Source: Nannochloropsis salina CCMP1776
Lineage: Eukaryota > Sar > Eustigmatophyceae > Eustigmatales > Monodopsidaceae
Length of the DNA stretch: 64,000 nucleotides
Assembly: GCA_004565275.1 (NCBI GenBank)
Contig: SDOX01000007.1
Span: 570,115 to 634,114 of the forward strand
Direction of reading: 5' to 3'
Position 1 is the stretch's first letter. Each line of letters starts with the position of its first letter. Both the position numbers and the translations under genes were made by a program. Below are positions 20,958-31,700 of this stretch, piece by piece. The notes under the pieces are model-generated. The model had not been told where the DNA came from. It ran no database searches and saw only the letters and a program-made list of their open reading frames with translations.

Positions 20958-21945
20958 GCTTATCAGGCTTTTGTCCTTGGCTGGTTAGGTCCTTGACGCG
21001 ACTTTTCGCGTACGTTTATATATTGCTGAGCCGAAGACAGTGGTAGCTGTGCTTCGTCTCCTTAGCCCCCAACGGCGTCTGTGGGCAGACAGTGCACTCT
21101 ACAAGTCTCAGTGGCCTCAACGACGCCTATTGCCACCCTGCCTGCTCAATTAATCGAAAGAAAAGAGAATTGAGCGCCATGGTGTAGGACCATTGCACTT
21201 CGAGCCAACCTCGCTACATTCAACTCTTCGCGTGACTCGTTAGAGGAGCTTACGAGGTGTGTCAAGGCTCAGGGCAGTTATCTAATCAGAATGCCAAAAA
21301 AGGAAATCCTGTCCATCCGTCACTTGCAGCTGAGGCCCCAAGTGAAGATGTGGCCGAGAGAGATTCCAACAAATCTTGCGGGCAGATGATGCCAAAGGAA
21401 TAGATTGAGGCACGCGCCCCTCCGTCCTCGTTCAGGGTAAGGCTGTCCCACACAGAACGTCCAGCAAGGCTGCTCCACCACCCACGCCGCCGCGGACAAT
21501 TTTCCGGGCGGGAGAGCGCGTCACGGACAAAAAGCTACGGCCATTTTTGAGGAGGGTTATACCGGGGTACTATCCTGAGCGGATCAAACTACAGTGTATG
21601 ACTGGCTTGAGCCGGCTTATGGCCAGCATTGAGCACATTTAGTGATGAGCCGCTTAGTTTCCGTTGGTTTGAGTCGAAAGAAAGGGCCCGTTCGCGGTGA
21701 ATCGGCTAAAGTCCGCGGACATTTTTCCTATTTTGGTCCGTAGAAAATCTGTTTAAAGGCAATCATTTACATATGGGAGACACCTTGTTGATCGCAGCAG
21801 TGAAGACTGTGTGCAGGTTGGAAGAGCACACGGCAAAGGGAGACGTCGGCCCATTTGAAAGGCGAAGAAAGGTTCCGTCTCTCGCGTGACGTACAAAAAC
21901 AAAAAAATCATCCCATAATTTGTTTATTTAATCTACATTGCTCGG
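20958..21945. other. Intergenic region upstream of bHLH gene
   Basis: About 1 kb between the bHLH start and the 3' end of the oxygenase-like gene. Apart from the TATA-like element there are no long frames, repeats or RNA-like structures that I can support. The end near 21890-21935 is AT-rich, as expected for a 3' UTR/polyadenylation region of the neighbouring minus-strand gene. Confidence 0.4.
21013..21024 (-). promoter_or_regulatory. TATA-like element upstream of the bHLH gene
   Basis: On the minus strand the sequence reads AATATATAAACG, a good TATA box match 58-67 bp upstream of the proposed bHLH start codon. Position and orientation fit a core promoter, but this is inferred from sequence alone. 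Confidence 0.4.
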
Positions 21946-23837
21946 TCATATCGATGGATCCTGGCGCTGCCTAGCGATTTTATAATCGAAAAAATCGAAG
22001 TGCCTATCAACAAAATGCAGAAGCAAAGACGAGACAGTGGATAACTCGTCAGGCATGGCTTCCCGGTAATGAGTGTGCCGTCGACCCAAGAAAACCAAGG
22101 CATCTCCGTTTTTGATATCGCATTGGATGGCGGATCCCTCTGAAGGTTTTGGTCGCCAACTGCTGTGTTCCGGGAGAGTTTCGGTCGTGTCGACGTAAAT
22201 TGGCCACTGAGAGTGCGCCTGGTCGCTGTAAATTTGCGCGCTCACGGTGACCTATGAGAAAAGTTAAAATCCATGCACGTGAGCGAAATTCATATATCAA
22301 CACGCCAGAAAAGAGATAAAGGATCGTGTGACATAATGGCGGCGCTCATAGCACGTACACGGCAATACTCGCTTTTAGTCTGTGCCCTAGGAGCTCGAAC
22401 ACTCACCTCGTTGTCTTCCCGGTCTGTGTGTGGTTTCAATTGAGGGACTACCCCATTCCGTCGCTCATAATGACACAAAAAAGAGTAGGCATGCTTCAGA
22501 GGACGTTTCGCAATCGTGTTCAACAGCCCGGTCAGGCGATGATTTAAAAAATTACCGACGCGGTCCTGGTACGAAGTAGCTCGGCCCAAGTGTTGATCAT
22601 ACTCCACGTCCCCTCCCTGAGCTCTGGCTTGATAATGCCGTTCCAATACAGCCAGTTCGAAGGGATGCAAGAATTCTCGCAAGATGACAAAGTCTTGTGC
22701 TGCGAAGAGGTCCGCCGCGCGCGCCACTCCGGCGGAATGGAGCCCCCAGCCAATATTGGCGCCATGCCGGTCCTTGTCGCTCTGCGCGGCATCCGACCAC
22801 ACGTCCCCGGGCCAGCTAGCCGCAGGCGACAGTGCATGCTGCCGCGTGTAGAGCTCGCGGAAAACGAAGAGGTCCGCCAAGGCGGGCCAGTAGGCGGGGC
22901 GTTCCGCCGGGATCCCCGCGCTGAGTTTGTAGTGAGGGGGCTGGTAGCTTGTGTCAAAGAGCGATTCGTGGCATCCCTTTGGATCGTATTCGCGAGCCAG
23001 GGCAAAAAACATTCCTGCCTTGTCCGTCCCTTGTGCCTCCTGCACGTAGCCCTGCAGCAAGGCCAAGAGGGACTTCTCCTCCGGGTCGAGGTCTACTTGG
23101 GCCTGGAGTACCCCCACGAGTCTGAAGACTTCGTCGAAGTTGCCCTCATGTAGCCTCAGCAAAGCCAACACGGTCGTGGCATTCACATAATCTCGCTCGA
23201 TGATCTCGAGTTCGCCTGAGTTGGAATGAGCCAATACGTTTGCTGATTGCTCGATCTGACTGAGAGCTTCGGAGAAATCGGGGCTTGTGGGCCCCGGGTC
23301 ATGGCGTAAGGCGGAAAGAGGAGGCTGTCCTCGCGTCGCTATAAGCTCTTGCAACGCCAAAGCAATGCCTTTCAGCAAGTGGGCCCGGCCCGTGGCCATA
23401 CGACCCTCCCAGGAGGACTCCGTCTCTGTCTGGGGAGCTGCCCCCTCGCCTACTCCGAATTCCTCCCGACCCATGGGCGACACTGATCTATCATCCGCTT
23501 GTACGGGCTGTGACATATTTTCTTGCTCTTTTTCGTGATAAAAATCCGGTGAATCTTCTTCGACCTTCAGTCCTCGCTCGTTTTCCGATAGCCGGGCCCT
23601 CGCAGAGAAGAAGCTTACGTTAGCTCCAGAGGTACGACTGGCCAGTCCAACTACCACAACAAATAAGCCCCACGCAAAACAAACTATCATGGCCCACTTT
23701 AGCGCCACGGGTAACGTTTGATTGCGTCGCTTTCTGTGCTTGTCATCTTCGTCGCATTCGAAAGCCCGATGACTAAAGCTACGCAACCCGGCCTCAGGAT
23801 CATAATACCCCCTTTGTGGACAGTCCGTCGCGTACAT
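21946..23837 (-). CDS. Type II membrane protein with putative 2OG-Fe(II) oxygenase domain
   Basis: Exons on the minus strand are 23837-22407 and 22251-21946, joined in phase at a GTGAGT donor, giving 578 residues. A single transmembrane segment lies at about residues 44-66 after a basic cytosolic tail, so the bulk is predicted lumenal. A middle region with helical repeats (~200-300) looks like a scaffold. The C-terminal part has the arrangement of a prolyl-4-hydroxylase-type double-stranded beta-helix: His470-x-Asp472 in KPHTDREDN right at the exon junction, and a distal His536/His538 with Arg540 in RRHTHYREAMP. These would bind Fe(II) and 2-oxoglutarate. A role in hydroxylating secreted proteins or wall components is inference. 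The substrate is unknown. Confidence 0.6.
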
Positions 23838-24657
23838 CGTTCCTGTGTTTCATAAATAAGCAGGGAATAGCCATGTAATGAAACTGCTCGTGCCGAATGG
23901 AGCCAGCGGGACTTAGTGGTGGAATGCAGGACACTTCACTTCGTTTATGTCCAACTGGGAGAACCCCACGAAGAGTGGCGATATGCAAAAACATTGGCAA
24001 GTGATACACAATATTCGTATTCCATGTTTATGAACTCGAAAACATCCAACAACCATTCTTCGTATATTTTCTTGTCATCGTTTTGGGGTGAAAGAGCCTC
24101 TAAACATAAACTTTGCCCATGTGGCGAGTGGATTCAAACTGCCTTTTGAAGCAACGGAATAAGTCGGCGAGGCACTGGCTTCTAGCATAGTAGTATAGTA
24201 AGACAAAAGTCATGCAACGGGCGAGGTTGCGGGCACGTAAAAGAGTAACGACAGGTCCTGTCGATGGTGTGAGGTAAATCTTGGAGTTTTTATTGCCCAT
24301 AAAGAAGAAAAGGGAAGCACTTGTTGCTCAACATACCTCCTCAGCGCTGTTGCGGCCAAAAAGACATGCACGTGTAAGGTCGCGGTTAGAAGTGGAGAAA
24401 GTAATGCAATTAAAAACTAGGCCGCAAAGTTATCTTTTTGCAGGAAACCTTGAAGGACCTACAAAGGCAAGAAGCATAGGCTCCACAGGTAGACAAGAAG
24501 TATCAAGGAAGAAGTTTTTGGAGAAAAAAAACACACTCGAAAGTCTTTCTGTCCAAATAACACGGTCTTGTTCGCTCTAGCATTTGGAGCCGTGGTTCAA
24601 CAGCCCCTCGCCAGGTCAGTTGGAGTTCCCCTTTACCATCTTCCGCGCACTCTTCCC
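23838..24657. other. Intergenic region, oxygenase promoter and Cdc37 3' side
   Basis: About 0.8 kb, AT-richer than the flanks. No supportable gene, repeat or RNA seen. Confidence 0.4.
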
Positions 24658-26339
24658 TCAGGATTGACTGACTTCGTGCTCTTCCTTTACCGTCTCGCCG
24701 TCCCCTCGATGTGGCACCCACAAACCCGAATCTTCGCACGCTTCCATGTGTCTACGAGCTTCCTCTGCGGGCATGGCCGCCAGAGCCGCACGTAAGGCAT
24801 CCATGTCTCGGCTTTCAAATGCCTCTTGCAATACCGGAGGGAGTTCTTGAAAGACTTGGATCGGATTTAACCCCCCCGGACCCAGCGCCACCTCCTCTTC
24901 TTCTTCCTGAACAAGGCCGTCCACCTCCTCCCCCCGAGCTCGTGCCTCCGCCATCTCTTTGCGTTTTTCCACCGCCCGCTTTTGAACCTTCACTATGAAG
25001 TCTTGCACGGCGTCAGAGAATCCTTTCAAGTGTACGGGTTCCTGCAGACGGCGGAAGAAAGGCATTACCACATCCCGGGGACTGCGGTTCAGCGAGTGCG
25101 CCAGCTCCGTGATGTGCGAGAGGATCTGACTCTGCCGGGCCGTGTTTTTCATCCGTGCGTGTTTCCCATTCATCTCATCCTCCAGGCACGAGAGCAGCAG
25201 GTAGGACTGGGAGTGCTCCGCCAGCAAGATGTGCCCTTCCTTGTGCAACATTTCCTGGGCTTGCTCCAGAGACGTGACCTCGCTGAAGTCTTCCAAAAGC
25301 TTCTCGTGACCCAGGACAAAGTTGTTGTAGCTCTCCGCAGCGTCCAGCTCCGAATGCGGGCCTACTCCCGCCGAGGGTCTCGCTAGCCCCCCAGGCTTAT
25401 CATTGCTCGCGGCCCTCGAGGGCGCCGTGGAGGGTTCCTTGGTAACCTGGTCCGTCGACTGCACCGTCATAGCGCTGCTCGTGGTTTTCGTCGCGCTGTC
25501 ACCGGCAGCGCTCTTCGAATTGAGGCATGGTTTGGGAATGAAATCCAAGGAGTCGGGTAATACGTCCGAGGCTCCCTCTCGAGTGTTGATGAAGGTGTAG
25601 TCCTTGACCACCGTCCCGACATTGTCCACGTTCAGCTTTCGATTTCGATCCATTTCCTCCAATCGTGCACAGCGCTGTTGCATGTCTTTTTCAATTTCAG
25701 CTAGCTCCGCTCGCAGACCTATGAGCTCCTCTTTGCTAGCTGCGTTGTCCACGCCCTCCTCAATCTGCTGCATCTGCGCCTGCAACTCCACCTTTCGTGC
25801 TGTTGCCATTTTGTTTTTCTCTTTAAATATTTCCTGTTCCTGTTTTTCTTTCATTTCGCTGGGATGTGGGGGAAGTTCGCCACGTGGGATCAGGTGTGCT
25901 AGCTTTCCGAGTTGTGTCTGATACTCATTTATATGCAGACGCACTTGTCGTTCCAAATTTAAGACGCACACAGTGTAAGTATCTTGGACAAAGTTCACAA
26001 TTTTCTTTCACCAGAGTTTTTTAAAGTGCCCGCTCGGGCAACATCTCACTGCTTCTCTTCCATGGCCCCCTGAAGAACATTCTTAGAGCTCTCCTGAAAA
26101 CATCCCACCCGCAACTTTTTCGCTTACAAAAGCTCAAGGCAATAAAAAAGGGTGACATAAGCATCAATACAAGGTTGCTCCCAAGGTAATTCCATCGCGC
26201 GTACTTACCGTTCAACGCGAGCCTGATGCTTCCATCGGAACCAACTCTGCTTGTCGATATTCGGATGCACATCGTCCTCGTCGTCTGACAGCTCCAATTT
26301 GTCCCATTTTTTATACTTGTCCGTTAGGCTGCTAGCCAT
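24658..26339 (-). CDS. CDC37: Hsp90 co-chaperone Cdc37
   Basis: Cdc37 loads protein kinases onto Hsp90. A clear first exon (26339-26209) encodes [20 protein letters not shown] and then VHPNID and [12 protein letters not shown], the hallmark Cdc37 N-terminus; Ser18 in LELSDDED matches the CK2-phosphorylated Ser13 of human Cdc37. It ends at a GTAAGT donor. The large exon (to 24658) contains the long coiled coil, an [14 protein letters not shown]-like segment and the C-terminal [21 protein letters not shown] region. Exon 1 leaves a two-base remainder that cannot be joined directly in frame to any AG in the 5' part of the large exon. A small middle exon between about 26090 and 26014 is needed, and several options fit the phase. 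So the N-terminal join is uncertain while gene identity is secure. Confidence 0.88.
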
Positions 26340-26805
26340 AAGTGACCCGATTGGAATGCGTCTGTGCGTGGATCAGTATGGATAGAATGGTTCCCTTTTT
26401 CCATGTCTATGGCATCACTAGCAAGAGGAAGGAGACCTGGCGATGAGCGAGCGACGGGGTCGGGTCCCTGGCGATGGAACACTTGTAAGAGCTTGAAACC
26501 AAAAAGGATGGTTTATGGAAGGAAATAGCTATCTCCGACAGTGGCTGAAACGTGGTAGTGTCCGAGGTCGTGGCGCGAGCTCTCTCAGCAGAAGGAGCCA
26601 TATCTTGCATCCAAGATATTAACTCTCCAAGCAATATGCCTGGTTTTTTTGCATCCTTAAATAACTGTAGGAGCACCCAAAATTATTTTTTTACTTCAAT
26701 CAATATCTCAGAGGGACTCAAGGAACTCCCTGTCGATGGCAGAGCCAAAGGAAGGTGCGGTGACCTTCGACAGAGGTACGTCCTCCACTCCTCCAGCCAT
26801 GTGAG
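26340..26805. other. Divergent promoter region, Cdc37 / methyltransferase
   Basis: About 470 bp. An ATG at 26736 opens a 13-codon plus-strand frame (MAEPKEGAVTFDR) ending at a GTACGT donor-like site. It may be a first coding exon of the downstream methyltransferase, but the phase does not match the obvious acceptors. Nothing else supportable. Confidence 0.35.
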
Positions 26806-27811
26806 GTGTTTGCCTCGCCTTACCACTTTATCCAACAGCCAAGTGATCCATACTGTGAGACTGAGCACGAGCGTTACTGCACACTGTCAGATCACTATCC
26901 TGAAGGCTTAAATGCGAATTTTCTCGTATCGGATGCCGAAGCTCTGGAAGCCAAGTATTCCGGAGCCAAGGGGTTGTTCACAGACCCAGAAACCAGAGAC
27001 ATAGCCCGAAACGTGCCGGACATTTTGGAAGCACTTGGTGATCTGAAGGGGAAACAAATTGTCGATCTTGGAGCTGGAACTGGCCTTTTTCTTAATTTTC
27101 TTGACGCAGCAGTAGGCACGGAAGGCCATGTATACGCTGTAGAAATTTCACCTGGATTCGTGGAACTGTTGCGAAAGAAGAAGGAAGATGAGGGATTGAG
27201 CAACACAAGCATAGTGCTTGGGAACACTACAAATAGTGAGTTACCTGCTGATCTTAAAGTGGACATGGTTCTTCTTATTGATGTCTACCATCACATCGAG
27301 TATGTGCAAACGTACATGACAAAGGTGCGAGAAGGAATGCGGACGGGGGCCGAGCTGGTGCTCATTGATTTCCACAGGGTAAGCATAAAGCTCACTGGAT
27401 AACATTCATGATTCACCTGGAAATTAGATCGATGAGTGAAAAGTGGGTGGTTTACAATTCGCAGGCTGATTAGAGAACCAGAATGACTGGATCTCTTACT
27501 GCGCAGGATGGGTTTTCTTCCTCACAAATTTTACGAGTGGAAATCGGCTAAATGTATCTACTGAGCTTGTCGTGTCTTCTACTCATGTCCTTGTAAGTCT
27601 CAAGCCTGCTCTACAATATTTCCGTTAAACAAACATTCATCAGATACCAGAAAAGATATGGAGCCATCCTCCGGAGTGGGTTCTATCCCACGTACGTGCA
27701 GGCCAGGATGTTTTTCGAGCAGAACTGGAACAAGCAGGTTTCGTGTTCCAGCGAGAAGTGACTTTGCCCAAGCTTCAGGAAAACTATTTTATGATTTTCA
27801 CAAACCCTTGA
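26806..27811 (+). CDS. Class I SAM-dependent methyltransferase
   Basis: Exons are 26806-27378 and 27644-27811, joined in phase 0 by a GTAAGC..CAG intron of 265 nt; about 246 residues visible. Motif I is IVDLGAGTGLFLNFL, followed by the acidic ribose-binding YAVEISPGFVELL, and the motif IV-like DMVLLIDVYHHIE. The C-terminal exon ends ENYFMIFTNP, which completes the final beta strands of the Rossmann fold. The domain is of the Methyltransf_11/25 type found in bacteria and algae; the substrate cannot be told. The first codon here is GTG, so the real start is probably in an upstream exon or at a later residue. Codon use and GC are lower than in neighbours, a possible sign of different origin but weak. 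Confidence 0.72.
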
Positions 27812-28737
27812 GACACCGGTGTTATTTTACTCTACACCTGGCGGGGGAAAAGAAAGGCGTTGAAAGCAAAGGAACTTGACGGTGAAATGTTCTCTTGCAC
27901 TCGTTTGTTGGGTTCCATTTCATTTTAAGTCAGATGCACAGGTAATGTTGACAGAAAAACCTATGCCCTGGTGGAGTAAATCGCGCCGTATAATTTTCCT
28001 TCAACCGGCAGGAGTAGCTTGGGTCACTGAGGACTCGTTTCATGGATTAAAAGGCCATGTTTTACGGTGCGACTGAGAGATTTGTTGTAAAAAAAATAGC
28101 TATGACACATAATGAAGCTAAATGATGTAATTTGGTTCTCGACTGTCCAAGTCCAACGCAAGTATGCAGTAGTTCTTGCGAGCAGGCGAGGGCAATCCTC
28201 GTCGTTGGAAGAAAAACGAAGCGACAGCTGTTGCCTCCACTCGCCGTTAAAACTTCAATTTGGCAACGACCAGTCGCATATCGCAGACAACAACCATGTC
28301 CCCCGCGCCAGACGTTTTATTATCGTAATACGTACCCTTGAACTGGAGCCCAAAAAGCCACAAATGATGCTGTCGAGACGACGTCTATGAAGTGATTTGA
28401 TTGTTTTTGTCATAAGGCATGTAACTCTGCTGGATTGTTTTGATCGGTGCGTCACCTTACATCCTTAGCTATAACACCTCCGGGAAGCTTGCGTACTTTT
28501 TTTTTCTGTTTCTTTCATGAATGATGATTCGCATGGCTATGGTGGCATTGTAGGTTAAAAAGACGCATTTTCCTCCATGTTTGCATCATGAAAGATTCTG
28601 CATCATTAATGTTTGCTTCCAATTGTGCTGCTCTTAAGCCACAGATATCTCGACGCCCATGCCCATATTTCATCTTCACACACAGGACACCTGGAAACAG
28701 TATCAATTTTAAATTCTTCAAGGAATAAGCCGTAGCA
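27812..28737. other. Intergenic region upstream of topoisomerase II
   Basis: About 0.9 kb, AT-richer than flanking coding DNA. Only short frames of non-coding composition. It holds the 3' end of the methyltransferase and the TOP2 promoter. No repeat or RNA gene seen. Confidence 0.4.
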
Positions 28738-31700
28738 ATGGAAAACGTTCCCAAGGTAGGCAAGAAGATTTTACACTCTTTTCAGCTATCGACCTTGATT
28801 GTATCGCGCTTCCCATTAGTGATGTTCATTTCTCATTTATCGTCTTAATTATTGTTATGACACAAGAATGCGGCAAGCCAAAGTATATTCTGAAAGTAAG
28901 CATTTTTCGGAGCTAGACTTTGTTTCTGTTCAAATATCGAAATAATTGTTCCCCCCAAACAGGCCAAGAAAAAGGGTGCGAGTGCTAAAGCGTCAGCTTC
29001 GACAGCCGCCACCATGAAGGCACCACTGGGAGAGAGCTCAAGCAGCATCAATGCTGGCGAAGAAAATCGTAGCATTGAACAGATTTATCAGAAAAAAACA
29101 CAGCTGGAGCATATCCTCCTTCGCCCTGATACGTATAGTAAGTGACATGGGTTACGCGTAATGCCATGCACGCAGAGGCTTTCAACGTCTGAATTTTGAA
29201 CGCCTTTTTATTGTTCCTCTACCCCAGTCGGCTCCACGGAAAGTGTCACACAGCCCATGTGGGTCTTGGACGACGCACAGAAGAAGCTGGTACAACGCAA
29301 CATCAGCTTTGTTCCTGGTCTTTACAAAATCTTTGACGAGATCATGGTGAACGCATCCGATAACAAACAGCGAGATCCTACGATGGATACAATTAAAATC
29401 ACGATCGATCAGGTAAATTTGCTCTCCTTATTCGTGAAACATACCGTAAGGAAACTGTATGCAACGCATTGTATCCCTTTGTAACACACATTGTCGCGTC
29501 TGTTGTGGCTACTCGTGTCCAGAACGGGGTCCCCGCGCTCTTGACTTCGACCTCCTTTTCGACCTCATTTCCCATCTCCCCCTCGTGCACTCCCTCGACA
29601 TGACCAGGATTCCAACACAATCTCCGTATGGAATAACGGCTCCGGCATCCCTGTGGTCGTCCACAAGGAGCATCAAATCTACGTTCCTGAACTTATCTTC
29701 GGGAACCTGCTGACGGGCAGCAATTTTGACGACGGCATGAAAAAGACGACCGGGGGCCGGAACGGTTACGGCGCCAAACTGGCGAACATCTTCTCGACCC
29801 GTTTCACGATCCAAACGGCAGACAAAGCCTCGGGGAAAAAATTCAAGCAAACCTTTCGCGATAACATGACGGTCCGCGAAGAGCCGGAGGTGGAGTCGAT
29901 GGGCAGCAAGGAGAGAGAGTACACGTGCGTGACGTTCTCTCCAGACCTGACTCGCTTCAAAATGGACCGCCTCGACGATGCCACCGTAGCTTTGCTGGCC
30001 AAACGCGCCTATGATGTGGCCGGCTGCGCCTCTGGCTTCCCCGGAAAACCCCTGAAAGTTTATCTGAACGAGGAACGCCTCAGTCTGCCCACCTTCTTGG
30101 ATTACCTCAAGCTCTACGAGGGTCTGGACGCGCCCATCGCTTTCGAGCGGGTGAATCCCCGCTGGGAGGTGGGGGTGGGGATCAGTGACGGTCAGTTCCA
30201 GCAGGTCTCCTTCGTGAATGGGATTTGTACCGTCAAAGGCGGACAGCACGTGAACTTCGTGGCGGATCAGGTCGTGAGCAAGCTGACCGCCTTGGTCAAG
30301 AAGAAGAACAAGGGCCAGGAGGTGAAAGGGCACCAGATCAAGAACCACCTGGTCGTGTACGTGAATGCCCTCATCGAAAACCCGGCCTTCGACTCCCAAA
30401 CCAAGGAGACCCTGACTACCCGCCCTTCTTCCTTCGGCTCCAGCTGCTCAGTCAGCGACAAGTTTTTGAAAACGGTGGAAAAATCTAGCCTGGTGGACAG
30501 CGTCGTAAACTGGGCGAAATTCAAGCAAGACGAGCAGTTGAAGAAAAAGGGCGGCTCCAAGAAGAGCAAGGTTCTGGGGATTACGAAACTCGATGATGCG
30601 AATTTCGCCGGCACCGCACGTTCTTCCGATTGCACCCTCATTCTGACCGAGGGAGATTCAGCCAAGACATTGGCCATTTCAGGCCTGAGCGTGGTAGGCC
30701 GGGACTACTACGGGGTCTTCCCTCTCAAAGGGAAACCTTTGAATGTCCGCGAGGCGGCGCACGCCCAGATCGTTAAGAACGAGGAGATCCAGAACATCGT
30801 GAAGATCATGGGACTCCGCTTCGGGACCCAGTACACGGACGCCAAGAGCCTTCGATACGGGCATTTGATGATCATGACCGACCAGGACCACGACGGCAGC
30901 CATATCAAGGGCTTGCTTATCAACCTCCTGCACCATTTCTGGCCCTCGCTCCTCAAGCTCCCCGGCTTCCTCCAGGAGTTCATCACGCCAATCGTGAAGG
31001 TGAGCAAAGGGAGCAAGCGCGCGGATGCATTCTACACCATACCCGAGTACGAGCAATGGAAAGAGCGGACGAGCGAGGCGGCCGGGTGGACCATCAAGTA
31101 CTACAAAGGGTTGGGAACGAGCACGGCCCAGGAGGCCAAAGAATATTTCTCGGACCTGAGCACGCACCGGATTGATTTCCGCTGGGCGGACGAGGGTGAC
31201 GGGGACGTGATCGACATGGCCTTCGCCAAGAAGCGTGTCGAGGATCGGAAGGAGTGGCTTCGGGGCTTCAGCAAGGGCACCTACGTGGACTACAAGGTGG
31301 AGAGCATGAGCTACGACACCTTCGTCAACCAGGAGCTCATCCTCTTCTCCATGGCGGACAACCAGCGCTCCATCCCCCACCTGATGGATGGGCTGAAGCC
31401 GGCCCAGCGGAAAGTTCTCTTTGCCTGCTTTAAACGGAACCTCAAGAAAGAGATCAAGGTCGCCCAGCTGGCTGGCTACGTCTCCGAGCACTCGGCCTAC
31501 CACCACGGCGAGGCCTCCTTGAACGGGACGATCGTGGGCATGGCCCAAAATTTCGTGGGCTCCAACAACATTGGTTTCCTCTACCCGAGCGGGCAGTTCG
31601 GCACGCGGATCATGGGGGGGAAGGACGCGGCCAGCCCTCGATACGTCTTCACGCGTCTGGAAGAGGTTACCCGGGCCCTTTTCCACCCCGAAGACGACCA

